Origin: Sphaerospermopsis sp. SIO1G1
GTDB taxonomy: Bacteria > Cyanobacteriota > Cyanobacteriia > Cyanobacteriales > Nostocaceae
DNA length: 64,000 nt
Reading direction: 5' to 3'
Assembly: GCA_010672785.1 (NCBI GenBank)
Contig: JAAHFX010000002.1
Location: forward strand, 870,411-934,410
Part shown: positions 44,795-54,869 of the stretch, piece by piece
How positions within the stretch are numbered: the stretch's first letter is position 1
Layout: every line of letters begins with the position of its first letter
The notes under the pieces: generated by a model
Databases searched by the model: none
The model's input: the letters and a program-made list of their open reading frames with translations, nothing else
What the model was told of the DNA's origin: nothing
Position numbers and translations under genes: made by a program

Positions 44795-45019
44795 TTGTCT
44801 AAGCAAGACTTAATTGAAATGGAAGGGACAGTCACCGAATCATTGCCCAATGCAATGTTCCGTGTTGACTTAGACAACGGCTTTAATGTTTTAGCACACA
44901 TTTCTGGTAAGATTCGCCGCAACTACATCAAAATATTACCCGGCGATCGCGTCAAGGTAGAGCTAACACCTTATGACTTGACAAAAGGTAGAATTACTTA
45001 TCGGTTACGGAAAAAGTAA
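44795..45019 (+). CDS. infA: Translation initiation factor IF-1 (TTG start)
   Basis: [73 protein letters not shown]. Confidence 0.98.
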
Positions 45020-45136
45020 ATATAAAGTAGAGAATCTTACCATAAAGCTGCTAGCTTGGGATTTACCCAAATTAATTAACTGAAATAATTTTCCCAAAAT
45101 GCTATAATTTACTATTTGGAGTCAAGTAAAAAAGGC

Positions 45137-45250
45137 ATGAAAGTCAGAGCCTCAGTCAAAAAAATCTGTGACAAGTGTAACGTGATCAAACGCCGTGGTC
45201 GTGTCATGGTGATATGTGAAAACCCTAAACACAAGCAACGTCAGGGATAA
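45137..45250 (+). CDS. rpmJ: 50S ribosomal protein L36 (37 aa; absent from the supplied ORF list)
   Basis: [37 protein letters not shown] translated by hand. Confidence 0.98.
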   Translation: MKVRASVKKICDKCNVIKRRGRVMVICENPKHKQRQG

Positions 45251-45381
45251 ATTTTAGAATTCAGAAGTCAGAAGTCAGCTTAAGAAAGCCTCAAAACCAA
45301 TTGACGGGCAAGTAAATTACAAATTCAAATTCTGACCGTTGATTACTCACTCCTGAATTCTGTACAAATACAGCAGATTTC

Positions 45382-45440
45382 GTTGCTGTGAGGTACAAAT
45401 CATAATCATGAAACTCTTGTGGAGTGGGCATCTTGCCCGC
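45382..45440. repeat. Dispersed repeat (GGTACAAATCATAATCATGAAACTCTTGTGGAGTGGGCATCTTGCCCGC), copy 1
   Basis: Inverted near-identical copy at 51599-51655. Confidence 0.85.
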
Positions 45441-45524
45441 AAACAGTGAACTTTATAACACTCGAAAGCACTGTAAATTGCACTTTGCAAAAGCAATCAT
45501 CAAAATAACAGGGAGTTATTAATT

Positions 45525-45905
45525 GTGGCACGGATTTCCGGAATAGACCTCCCCCGCGATAAGCGTATTGAGTATGGTCTAACTTATATTTACGGAATTG
45601 GGTTAACAAGTTCTCACCAAATTTTAGCAGCTACAGGTGTGAATCCAGATACCCGCGTTAAAGACCTTAGTGATGCCGACGTAGCTGCTCTACGAGCAGA
45701 AATAGAAAGCAACTACCAAGTTGAAGGGGATTTGCGTCGCTTAGAGGCAATGAACATCAAACGTTTAGTTGACATCGGTTGTTATCGTGGTCGTCGTCAC
45801 AGAATGGGCTTGCCTGTCAGAGGGCAAAGGACTCGCACCAACGCCAGAACTAGACGGGGAAGAAGACAGACAGTAGCTGGAAAGAAAAAAGCACCTGGCA
45901 AATAA
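45525..45905 (+). CDS. rpsM: 30S ribosomal protein S13 (GTG start)
   Basis: [34 protein letters not shown]...[24 protein letters not shown]. Confidence 0.99.
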   Translation: MARISGIDLPRDKRIEYGLTYIYGIGLTSSHQILAATGVNPDTRVKDLSDADVAALRAEIESNYQVEGDLRRLEAMNIKRLVDIGCYRGRRHRMGLPVRGQRTRTNARTRRGRRQTVAGKKKAPGK

Positions 45906-45963
45906 ATAATTTTTCTTGGTTTGCTGTCCCCAGCAAGTATTACCTTAAATTTACTCAACACAT

Positions 45964-46359
45964 ATGGCAAGACAACCAACAAAAAAATCTGGGAGTAAAA
46001 AGCAGAAAAAGAATGTACCCAATGGCATTGCCTACATTCAGTCTACTTTCAACAATAGCATTGTCACCATTACTGACCAAAATGGAGATGTAATTTCTTG
46101 GGCAAGTGCAGGATCCAGTGGATTTAAGGGTGCAAAGAAGGGAACACCCTTTGCAGCACAAACTGCCGCTGAAAGTGCAGGCCGTAGAGCAATTGACCAA
46201 GGAATGCGCCAAATTGAAGTGATGGTCAGTGGACCTGGAGCAGGTCGAGAAACCGCTATCCGGGCGCTACAAGGAGCAGGATTAGAAATTACTCTCATCC
46301 GTGACATCACTCCTATCCCCCACAATGGCTGTCGTCCACCTAAACGCCGACGAGTTTAA
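45964..46359 (+). CDS. rpsK: 30S ribosomal protein S11
   Basis: [49 protein letters not shown]...[18 protein letters not shown]. Confidence 0.99.
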   Translation: MARQPTKKSGSKKQKKNVPNGIAYIQSTFNNSIVTITDQNGDVISWASAGSSGFKGAKKGTPFAAQTAAESAGRRAIDQGMRQIEVMVSGPGAGRETAIRALQGAGLEITLIRDITPIPHNGCRPPKRRRV

Positions 46360-46690
46360 ACATCCAGTTTTTTAGACTCCTAGGCAGAAAGTTAATGCTC
46401 AGAGCAATTATCTGTAAGGAGATGTAAGGCATAGATAGTATTAACTCTTGCTTGTGAAATGCAAATCCGTACAGTGATAACAAAGCAGGTCAGCTCTTCC
46501 CATTGGAGGGGCTGCTAAACTTTCAGAAATCCAAAATATTATTAGTGCTGGCTGTAGTATGGGCAAATCTCACCTTACATAAATACTATGTTGGCAATTT
46601 GATCAACCATATTTACAGATCAGAGCATAAATTGAATTCGAGAGACAAATAAATTGTTCTCTAGCAGCACCTTAATAGGGAGGCTACTCT

Positions 46691-47635
46691 GTGGCGCAGT
46701 TTCAAATTGAATGTGTAGAATCTAATACTGAAGAAAGTCGAAGCCATTACAGTAAATTTGTTCTCGAACCTCTGGAACGAGGTCAAGGAACAACTGTAGG
46801 TAACGCGTTGCGCCGGGTTTTGCTTTCTAATTTAGAGGGAACAGCTGTAACAGCTGTGAGAATAGCTGGGGTTTCCCATGAATTTGCTACCGTTCCTGGT
46901 GTCCGGGAAGACGTGCTAGAAATTCTGATGCGAATGAAGGAAGTGATCCTGAAAAGCTATTCTTCTCAACCTCAAATTGGTAGGTTACTCGTCAACGGTC
47001 CTGCAACAGTTACATCGGCACATTTTGACTTGCCCAGTGAAGTAGAGATCATTGATCCTACCCAGTATATCGCTACCTTAGCTGAAGGTGGCAAACTGGA
47101 AATGGAATTTAGGATTGAAAGGGGTAAGGGATACCGAACTGTAGAACGGGGAAGAGAAGAAGCAACTTCATTGGACTTTTTGCAGATTGATTCAGTATTT
47201 ATGCCGATCCGCAAAGTTAACTACAGTGTAGAAGAAGCTCGCGGAGACGGCACACTAAAAGATAGACTGCTATTAGAAGTTTGGACTAATGGTAGTCTTT
47301 CCCCGCAAGAAGCCTTATCTTCAGCAGCGGGAATTTTAGTAGACTTATTCAACCCGTTAAAAGATATCTCCTTAGAACCTACAGACATAGGTTCAGATAT
47401 ACCCGATGATCCTACTGCTCAAATTCCTATTGAAGAATTACAACTTTCTGTTCGGGCTTATAACTGTCTCAAACGAGCGCAAGTTAACTCAGTCGCAGAT
47501 TTGTTGGACTATACCCAAGAAGACCTCTTAGAAATTAAGAACTTTGGTCAAAAATCAGCGGAAGAAGTAGTGGAAGCTTTACAGCGACGTTTAGGCATTA
47601 CTTTACCGCAAGAAAGAGGTTCTAAACCTAGCTAG
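46691..47635 (+). CDS. rpoA: RNA polymerase alpha subunit (GTG start)
   Basis: FVLEPLERGQGTTVGNALRRVLLSNLEGTAVTAVRI...LQLSVRAYNCLKRAQVNSVADLLDYTQEDLLEIKNFGQKSAEEV. Confidence 0.99.
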   Translation: MAQFQIECVESNTEESRSHYSKFVLEPLERGQGTTVGNALRRVLLSNLEGTAVTAVRIAGVSHEFATVPGVREDVLEILMRMKEVILKSYSSQPQIGRLLVNGPATVTSAHFDLPSEVEIIDPTQYIATLAEGGKLEMEFRIERGKGYRTVERGREEATSLDFLQIDSVFMPIRKVNYSVEEARGDGTLKDRLLLEVWTNGSLSPQEALSSAAGILVDLFNPLKDISLEPTDIGSDIPDDPTAQIPIEELQLSVRAYNCLKRAQVNSVADLLDYTQEDLLEIKNFGQKSAEEVVEALQRRLGITLPQERGSKPS

Positions 47636-47676
47636 TTAAAACTTGTAATCACTTGTAATCAATCGAAAACAGCATC

Positions 47677-48027
47677 ATGCGTCACCGTTGTAAAGTCAAA
47701 AAACTTGGTAAACCAGCCGACCAGCGCCGCGCTCTACTGCGATCGCTAACTACAGAATTAATTCGTCACGGTAGAATTACTACTACCTTAATTCGCGCTA
47801 AGGTAGTACGTAGCGAAGTAGATAAAATGATCACCCTTGCTAAAGATGGATCTTTAGCAGCACGTCGGCAAGCACTGGGCTATATCTACGACAAAAATCT
47901 AGTTCACGCCTTATTTGAGCAAGCACCAACTCGGTATGCAAGCCGTCAAGGTGGTTACACTCGGATTATGCACACTGTACCCCGACGGGGTGACAACGCA
48001 GAAATGGCGATTATTGAATTAGTTTAA
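47677..48027 (+). CDS. rplQ: 50S ribosomal protein L17
   Basis: [56 protein letters not shown]. Confidence 0.98.
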   Translation: MRHRCKVKKLGKPADQRRALLRSLTTELIRHGRITTTLIRAKVVRSEVDKMITLAKDGSLAARRQALGYIYDKNLVHALFEQAPTRYASRQGGYTRIMHTVPRRGDNAEMAIIELV

Positions 48028-48118
48028 CTTAAAGGTAACAGAGAACAGGGAACAGGAAAGAATAAACAACGAAAACCTGAACACTGAAAACTGATAACTG
48101 ATAACTGAAAAACCCAGT

Positions 48119-48946
48119 ATGTTAGAAAGCAGCCAGCCCACAGGAACTTATCGAGTTGCCTTGATCATTCAGTATCTGGGTGGTAACTTTCATGGCTGGC
48201 AAAGGCAAAAAGCACAGCGGACAGTCCAAGAAGAGATAGAAACAGCTATAGCTAATGTTCTGGGGTATCATGTCACACTCCACGGTGCTGGGCGAACCGA
48301 TGCCGGAGTTCATGCAGCTGCTCAAGTAGCTCATTTTGATGCTAGTGGTCTGATTCCAGCACATAGATGGGCAAATGTATTGAATAGTTATTTACCCCCA
48401 GATATATTAATCAGAGCTTCCGCTGGTGTAGATGGTAGTTGGCACGCACGCTTTAGTGCAATTTCCCGACGTTATCGCTACACAATATACACAGAAGCTC
48501 TACCCAACTTGTTTGTGAAATCTTTTAGTTGGCATTATTATTACGCTCCCTTGGATGAGTCTGTTATGCAAGCTGCCCTTGAACCTATGCTGGGTAAACA
48601 CCATTTAGCCGCTTTTCATCGTGCAGGATCGAAGCGATCGCATTCTTGGGTAGAAGTTCAAGCCGCGGAGTGTTATCGTAAAGGTCCATTAGTTCATATT
48701 GAAATTCAGGCTAATGGATTTCTATATGGCATGGTCAGACTGCTGGTAGGAATGCTGGTAGAAGTTGGTTCAAACCAGCGTTCCTTAGAAGATTTTACCG
48801 ACATCTGGAAACAGGAACGTCGAGAAAAAGTAAAATATGCTGCACCCCCACAAGGTTTATGCTTGTTAAGGGTAGAATATCCAGATTTTCCCTTTGCCCA
48901 AAAGATTTGGTACGACACTCAACCATATTTAGTTTTTGGTCATTAG
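48119..48946 (+). CDS. truA: tRNA pseudouridine(38-40) synthase TruA
   Basis: QYLGGNFHGWQRQKAQRTVQEEIE...LHGAGRTDAGVHAAAQVAHFDA...FLYGMVRLLVG. Confidence 0.97.
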   Translation: MLESSQPTGTYRVALIIQYLGGNFHGWQRQKAQRTVQEEIETAIANVLGYHVTLHGAGRTDAGVHAAAQVAHFDASGLIPAHRWANVLNSYLPPDILIRASAGVDGSWHARFSAISRRYRYTIYTEALPNLFVKSFSWHYYYAPLDESVMQAALEPMLGKHHLAAFHRAGSKRSHSWVEVQAAECYRKGPLVHIEIQANGFLYGMVRLLVGMLVEVGSNQRSLEDFTDIWKQERREKVKYAAPPQGLCLLRVEYPDFPFAQKIWYDTQPYLVFGH

Positions 48947-49023
48947 TTATTAGTCATTAGTAAAACTGATAACTACATAACTGAATAATTGACAAAAGAT
49001 AACCGAACACAGGAAAAGTGATA

Positions 49024-49479
49024 ATGAGTAGTAAAACTTACCTTCCCCCTCAAGCATCCCTTGAGCGTGATTGGTACATAGTAGATGCAACTGATAAACG
49101 TCTTGGTCGTCTTGCTAGCGAAATTGCTATGGTGCTAAGAGGTAAAAGAAAAGCAGAATACACACCTCATCTAGATACTGGTGATTTTGTAGTAGTAATC
49201 AATGCTGAGAAAGTAGCAGTTACTGGTAAAAAGCGTAGCCAAAAACTCTACCGTCGCCATTCTGGTCGTCCTGGTGGAATGAAAACAGAAACATTTGCTA
49301 AATTGCAACAACGCATACCAGAGCGAATTGTGGAAAAAGCTGTTAAAGGTATGTTGCCAAAAAATAGCTTAGGTAGACAACTATTCACAAAACTAAAAGT
49401 GTACGCAGGTTCTACCCACCCCCATGCAGCCCAAAAACCCAAAGAACTAATTATTAATACAATTCCTGGAGATAAATAA
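49024..49479 (+). CDS. rplM: 50S ribosomal protein L13
   Basis: [56 protein letters not shown]. Confidence 0.98.
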   Translation: MSSKTYLPPQASLERDWYIVDATDKRLGRLASEIAMVLRGKRKAEYTPHLDTGDFVVVINAEKVAVTGKKRSQKLYRRHSGRPGGMKTETFAKLQQRIPERIVEKAVKGMLPKNSLGRQLFTKLKVYAGSTHPHAAQKPKELIINTIPGDK

Positions 49480-49895
49480 TGCAAGCAACAGAAGCTAACA
49501 GCGGTCGTGCTATTTATTGGGGTACTGGCCGTCGTAAATCCTCAGTGGCGAGAGTACGCCTCATTCCTGGTGAAGGTAAATTCTCAGTTAATGGTAAAGA
49601 CGGAGAATTGTACTTTCAATTCAATGCCAACTACTTAGGCTCAATTAAAGCCCCTTTAGAAACCTTGGGTTTAGAAAGTGAATATGACATTGTCGTCAAA
49701 GCTGAAGGTGGTGGTTTAACTGGACAAGCTGACTCTATTCGTTTAGGAGTCGCTCGTGCATTATGTCAATTAGATCCTGATAACCGCTTACCTTTAAAAA
49801 CCGAAGGTTATTTAACTCGTGATCCACGGGCTAAAGAGCGTAAAAAATACGGTTTACACAAAGCACGTAAAGCTCCTCAATACTCCAAACGATAG
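49479..49895 (+). CDS. rpsI: 30S ribosomal protein S9
   Basis: [36 protein letters not shown]...[27 protein letters not shown]. Confidence 0.99.
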   Translation: MQATEANSGRAIYWGTGRRKSSVARVRLIPGEGKFSVNGKDGELYFQFNANYLGSIKAPLETLGLESEYDIVVKAEGGGLTGQADSIRLGVARALCQLDPDNRLPLKTEGYLTRDPRAKERKKYGLHKARKAPQYSKR

Positions 49896-49999
49896 AGTAT
49901 TGTTAAATAGTAATTGGGTATGGATTCAGAACAAGTTTCCCAGTTGCTAACACCTAGTCTTAGTTATAATTTTGATAGAGAAACAGCACAAAAAGAAAA

Positions 50000-50233
50000 A
50001 TGGCTAAACCTGATATACACCCAGAGTGGTATCCAGAAGCAAAAGTCTACTGTAACGGTGAAGTTGTAATGACAATAGGTTCAACTAAACCCGAACTACA
50101 TGTAGATGTTTGGTCTGGTAACCACCCATTTTACACAGGCACTCAGAAGATTATTGATGCTGAGGGTAGAGTTGAACGCTTTCTCCGTAAATACGGTATG
50201 TCTGGCCAACAAGGCGATAAAAACAAAAAGTAG
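50000..50233 (+). CDS. rpmE: 50S ribosomal protein L31
   Basis: MAKPDIHPEWYPEAKVYCNGEVVMTIGSTKPELHVDVWSGNHPFYTGTQKIIDAEGRVERFLRKYG. Confidence 0.97.
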   Translation: MAKPDIHPEWYPEAKVYCNGEVVMTIGSTKPELHVDVWSGNHPFYTGTQKIIDAEGRVERFLRKYGMSGQQGDKNKK

Positions 50234-50258
50234 CTGGTTGGCTGTCTTCTGTAAACGA

Positions 50259-50290
50259 CGACCCTGCAAGTGCTGGGTCGCTTTTCATTT
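50259..50290 (+). terminator. Possible terminator/attenuator hairpin between rpmE and prfA
   Basis: CGACCC-tgcaagtgct-GGGTCG followed by cttttcattt. Confidence 0.55.
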
Positions 50291-50329
50291 AATGCAGTAG
50301 CCAACTTGTTAGTTTGAGGAATTATAATT

Positions 50330-51424
50330 ATGGCCGAAACATACCTGCTGGAGAAACTTCAATCTGTTGAACAAACTTTTCAGGAATTAACTCGTCGTCT
50401 GGCTGATCCTGATACAGCAAAAAATCCTGACGAGTTTCAAAAAATCGCTAAATCTCGTTCGTCCTTGGAAGAGGTTGTTACTACTTACGAAACCTGGAAA
50501 ACTACTGATGAAGAACTGTTAGGAGCGCGTCAAATTCTCAAAGAAACAAATACTGATCCAGAGTTACAAGAAATGGCAGCTTTGGAAGTTAGTGAGTTAG
50601 AAGAGAAATTAGAAAACCTGGAAGAACGCTTAAAAATCTTGCTACTTCCCCGTGATCCTAATGATGATAAAAACATCATGTTAGAAATTCGTGCTGGGAC
50701 TGGTGGTGATGAAGCGAGTATTTGGGCAGGTGATTTATTACGGATGTACTCCCGCTATGCTGATAGTCAAAGCTGGAGAGTGAAGCTAGTTAGTGAGTCT
50801 CTGGGTGAGATGGGCGGCTTCAAAGAAGTGATTTTAGAAATTCAAGGCGAGAGTGTTTATAGTAAGCTGAAATTTGAAGCAGGAGTACATCGTGTACAAC
50901 GAGTACCTGCAACAGAAGCAGGCGGTAGAGTTCATACTTCCACTGCAACTGTGGCCATTATGCCAGAGGTAGATGATGTAGAAGTTGATATAGACCCTAA
51001 AGATATTGAAATGAGTACGGCCCGTTCTGGTGGTGCTGGTGGACAAAACGTCAACAAGGTAGAAACTGCGGTTGACTTATTTCACAAACCAACAGGGATT
51101 AGAATTTTTTGTACTGAAGAACGTAGCCAGTTACAAAACAAAGAAAGGGCTATGCAGATTTTACGGGCTAAACTTTATGAGATGAAGTTACGGGAACAAC
51201 AGGATGCTGTCACCTCCATGCGGCGATCGCAAGTAGGAACTGGTTCTCGTTCAGAAAAAATTCGTACTTACAACTATAAAGATAGTCGAGCCACTGATCA
51301 TCGTCTAGGAAATAACTTCACCCTGAACACTGTTTTGGAAGGTGACTTAGAAACCTTAATTCAGTCTTGTATTTCTCAAGATCAACAGGAACGTTTAGCA
51401 GAATTAGCGTCTGCTAATAACTAG
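50330..51424 (+). CDS. prfA: Peptide chain release factor 1
   Basis: [28 protein letters not shown]...[46 protein letters not shown]. Confidence 0.98.
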   Translation: MAETYLLEKLQSVEQTFQELTRRLADPDTAKNPDEFQKIAKSRSSLEEVVTTYETWKTTDEELLGARQILKETNTDPELQEMAALEVSELEEKLENLEERLKILLLPRDPNDDKNIMLEIRAGTGGDEASIWAGDLLRMYSRYADSQSWRVKLVSESLGEMGGFKEVILEIQGESVYSKLKFEAGVHRVQRVPATEAGGRVHTSTATVAIMPEVDDVEVDIDPKDIEMSTARSGGAGGQNVNKVETAVDLFHKPTGIRIFCTEERSQLQNKERAMQILRAKLYEMKLREQQDAVTSMRRSQVGTGSRSEKIRTYNYKDSRATDHRLGNNFTLNTVLEGDLETLIQSCISQDQQERLAELASANN

Positions 51425-51598
51425 GGTTTGCAGCAAAAAGTGATTGGTGATTGGTGATTGGTGACTGGGAATCTTAATTTAATCAGTAATTAGGATTTGC
51501 TGACAAGAGTATTTACTTTCAAGTGGGTTCGTGGTTTTTAATTGAACCCACCTTCGGCATTTTCCCAGTCATACAGTGCTTCATGAGATATGCCATTG

Positions 51599-51655
51599 GC
51601 GGGCAAGATGCCCACCCCACAAGAGTTTCATGATTATGATTTACCTCATAACAAC
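51599..51655. repeat. Dispersed repeat copy 2 (inverted relative to 45382-45440)
   Basis: gcgggcaagatgcccaccccacaagagtttcatgattatgatttacctcataac. Confidence 0.85.
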
Positions 51656-51745
51656 TCAATTTGCCATATTATCCTTCTCTGCGATCTCTGTGCCTCTGTG
51701 GTTAATTCCCTCAAAAATTGGATATCTTTATACAGAATTAGTATG

Positions 51746-51836
51746 AGGACTTACGCATTTTAACTAAATATTAAGGTTTGAGATTGCTTCCTTACGTCGC
51801 AATGACAGTATTTGGAATAGGTTTTGCGTAAGTCCT
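51746..51836 (+). repeat. 91-bp MITE-like element with AGGACTTACGCA terminal inverted repeats, copy 1
   Basis: aggacttacgcattttaactaaatattaaggtttgagattgcttccttacgtcgcaatgacagtatttggaataggttttgcgtaagtcct. Confidence 0.88.
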
Positions 51837-51994
51837 GAGTATTAACAAAGTTAGAATAAGAGGTATTTTGAAAGTTTTCTTGCAAAAATATAATTTAGAT
51901 TTAGCTGAATCAATGTGAAGACAATTAAAAGCAAACAGAATTGAAGCATCTTCAGGATCAAAAAAATACCAACTTTCAGTGTTTAAGCAATTCT

Positions 51995-52705
51995 TCATCC
52001 CACAGAATCTTGCGCTTCACAATGTAAGCGTGTAGCAATTCTAAACATTTCTTGACCAGTGTGTAAATAACGATCATCATAATTTAAAGGAAAATATCCT
52101 AATTCTTCCAAACCATCTCCCACTTGACTTAAACTATAGTAAAGATGTGCTGCTGCTCTAGCTAAACTGGGAGGGTTGGGTAAAGAACGAAAGATACTTT
52201 GTGCTTGTTTAAAATCATCTCGACATTGATCTAAATATTGTTGAAAATTGTCTATTAGTTCATCATCAAAAGGATCTGCTGCTAACTCTTCAATTTGTTG
52301 TTCTAAAGAATTAAGAATGCCACAAAGTAAACGATTAACTGGTTGATAAACTAAGCGTAACCATTCTTCTATTTTTTCATCTGCAAATTTTCCAGATTGT
52401 TTTTTAGCTTTATATTGTTTCTGAGTTGCTGCGGTTCTTTCCTGACGATAGATAGTTGATGTTTGAGTAGTATTCCTAATTTGTTCATCATATTTCTGAC
52501 GACTTTGCATATCACTCAAAACTTCATAAGCAGCATTAATTTTGATGATTTTTTCATGATTAGCTGTTTCTTGATTACTGTCAGGATGAAACATTTTTGC
52601 TAACCGTCGGTAAGCTTGTTTAATTTCTGTTTGACTGGCATTAGCTTTAATTTTTAGGGTTTCGTAATGATTAGATCCTTCCATACTTAAATTATCAGTC
52701 ATCAA
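51995..52705 (-). CDS. DnaJ-domain protein
   Basis: HYETLKIKANASQTEIKQAYRRLAKMFHPDSNQETANHEKIIKINAAYEVLSDMQSRQKYD; HPD motif present. Confidence 0.92.
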   Translation of the reverse strand: MMTDNLSMEGSNHYETLKIKANASQTEIKQAYRRLAKMFHPDSNQETANHEKIIKINAAYEVLSDMQSRQKYDEQIRNTTQTSTIYRQERTAATQKQYKAKKQSGKFADEKIEEWLRLVYQPVNRLLCGILNSLEQQIEELAADPFDDELIDNFQQYLDQCRDDFKQAQSIFRSLPNPPSLARAAAHLYYSLSQVGDGLEELGYFPLNYDDRYLHTGQEMFRIATRLHCEAQDSVG

Positions 52706-53055
52706 TAAAATTTAATTTACTTTACTTGCAGTTCTATACTTGATGATTTTCAATAGGGTAAAGTTATCATCTTTTAGTCTGATTTTACTGTTTATTGTTT
52801 ACTAATTTAATCTAAATTAACTTAATTAATTTGAGTTTGGAATAGGCTGAAAAGTCTATTCTCTGGTCGAGCAATTTTAGAAATACCCGGAACTCGAACT
52901 TAAGCCAATTTGTATAAAGATGCGCCACATTGATCAGGGAATTAACCGCAGAGGCGCAGAGATCGCAGAGGAGGATAAGATGAGTGGGGAAATTATATTT
53001 TAATTTTGGAAAAATGTCAGCTTTTATAAGCTGGAGGCCCAAAAACCTTGTATTT

Positions 53056-53152
53056 AGGGTTTGCTGAAAGGAAAAAACATTCCTCTCTCACTCTTGAAAC
53101 TGTTCCCTGCTAAGAGTTCCCTTCCACCACGACAAGACTTTTCAAACATCCT
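53056..53152. repeat. MITE-like dispersed element with AGGGTTTGCTGAAA / CTTTTCAAACATCCT ends
   Basis: Ends and interior resemble segments at 18965-18991 and 58195-58233. Confidence 0.6.
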
Positions 53153-54094
53153 CTAATATAAGTCTTGGAATAAAGGTGTACTTAAATATCTTTCACCAAA
53201 ACTGGGTTGAATCATTACTATTAAGCGTCCTTGATTTTCTGGACGTTTAGCAACACGAACAGCAGCACATAAAGCTGCACCGCTGGATATTCCCGATAAT
53301 AAACCTTCTTCCCTGGCTAATCTTCGACCATAGGCGATCGCTTCTTCATCAGTGACAGTAATGACTTCATCAATTAATTTGACATTCAACACTTGGGGAA
53401 TAAATCCAGCCCCAATACCCTGAATTTTATGTGGCCCTGGTTTACCACCAGATAATACAGGACTGTTTGTAGGTTCAACTGCGATCGCCTGAAAACTAGG
53501 TTTTTTATCCTTGAGAACTTCTGCCACACCAGTAATAGTACCACCAGTCCCAACACCAGCAACAACCATATCTACCTGACCATCTGTATCTTCCCAAATT
53601 TCCACAGCTGTAGTTTCTCTATGTATTTTGGCATTGGCAGGATTACGGAATTGTTGCAACATATACGCATGGGGTGTTGTTTCTACGATTTCTTGAGCTT
53701 TGCGAATTGCCCCACTCATTCCTTCAATTCCTGGCGTTAATTCCAATTCTGCTCCGTAAGCTCGCAACATTGCTCTTCTTTCTGAACTCATGGTATCGGG
53801 CATAGTTAAAATTAATTTATACCCTTTTGCAGCCGCAGTCATCGCCAAAGCAATACCAGTATTTCCCGAAGTTGGCTCCACTAAAACAGTCTTTCTAGGA
53901 GTAATTAAACCCTCTTTTTCCGCATCGTTAATCATACTAACCCCAATCCGGTCTTTAACGGAGACGGAAGGATTCATGCTTTCTAATTTCACTACAATTT
54001 GTGCTACACAACCTTCTGCTTGGGGGATACAGTTTAACTGTACTAAAGGAGTTCTTCCCACTAATTGAGTGATATTTTTAGCAATCTGCATCAT
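53153..54094 (-). CDS. cysK: Cysteine synthase (O-acetylserine sulfhydrylase)
   Basis: [10 protein letters not shown]...[22 protein letters not shown]...[14 protein letters not shown]...[11 protein letters not shown]...[11 protein letters not shown]. Confidence 0.96.
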   Translation of the reverse strand: MMQIAKNITQLVGRTPLVQLNCIPQAEGCVAQIVVKLESMNPSVSVKDRIGVSMINDAEKEGLITPRKTVLVEPTSGNTGIALAMTAAAKGYKLILTMPDTMSSERRAMLRAYGAELELTPGIEGMSGAIRKAQEIVETTPHAYMLQQFRNPANAKIHRETTAVEIWEDTDGQVDMVVAGVGTGGTITGVAEVLKDKKPSFQAIAVEPTNSPVLSGGKPGPHKIQGIGAGFIPQVLNVKLIDEVITVTDEEAIAYGRRLAREEGLLSGISSGAALCAAVRVAKRPENQGRLIVMIQPSFGERYLSTPLFQDLY

Positions 54095-54108
54095 AAATTA
54101 CGAGTCCT

Positions 54109-54546
54109 TTAAATATAGTACATAATATCTAATTGCCTCCGTAAATCCCGTTGTTCACAAAGATCCTGAAGGGAATATTTTTGTAAAACTGAATTTGCCG
54201 CTTGGCAGGCTTCTCGCCAAATTTCTTCTACAATTGAACTATCTACACTTTTGGGTTGACTGTCCTCTTCAGGATTTTTCACATCTAACCCTTCTAAACA
54301 TTCAAAAATATCAAAGATACTAATTTTCCAAGGTTCTCGCGCTAAGAAATAGCCCCCTTTAGAACCCCTTTGACTTTTAACAATACCCCCACGTCTTAAG
54401 GTAGCCAATAACTGCTCCAAGTAACGATCAGGGATATTTTGTTGGGCGGCAATTTGTCGAATTTGCATCGGTTCGCCGTTTTCATAATGAGTTGTCATTT
54501 CTAACAACGCCAAAATTGCGTATTCAGACTTACAAGATAGTTCCAC
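54109..54546 (-). CDS. Rrf2-family transcriptional regulator
   Basis: MELSCKSEYAILALLEMTTHYENGEPMQIRQIAAQQNIPDRYLEQLLATLRRGGIVKSQRGSKGGYFLAREP. Confidence 0.93.
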   Translation of the reverse strand: MELSCKSEYAILALLEMTTHYENGEPMQIRQIAAQQNIPDRYLEQLLATLRRGGIVKSQRGSKGGYFLAREPWKISIFDIFECLEGLDVKNPEEDSQPKSVDSSIVEEIWREACQAANSVLQKYSLQDLCEQRDLRRQLDIMYYI

Positions 54547-54664
54547 AAGCAGCTATTTTAGGATAAGGGATCAAGATGAAAAAATAAAAGAACAATGAAT
54601 ATACACAGCGGTATTTGTATAGTATACTCCGGTTCTCCACCGGGGTTTGTACTTTTATTTTTCA

Positions 54665-54692
54665 GCAACAAAAAACCCGCCTTCAGGCGGGT
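54665..54692 (-). terminator. Rho-independent terminator for the porin gene
   Basis: Minus strand ACCCGCC-TGAA-GGCGGGT followed by TTTTTTGTTG. Confidence 0.85.
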
Positions 54693-54869
54693 AAGCTATT
54701 GTGCATTTTAAATGCACAACAGCAAGTCAAGATTCAAAAGTCAAAAGTCAAAATTGGAGAAAGTCTCCAGTATCTTTACTCGGACACCATCATATCCAAT
54801 CTATTTGCACAGCAGCTTAAAATGGATTGAAAATAGATTCAGCTATTACTGAACTTTTAACTTTCCTGT

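Noticed and set aside
52880-52925. tRNA-like GGAACTCGAAC segment
   Set aside because: No cloverleaf, acceptor stem or anticodon arm could be assembled around it
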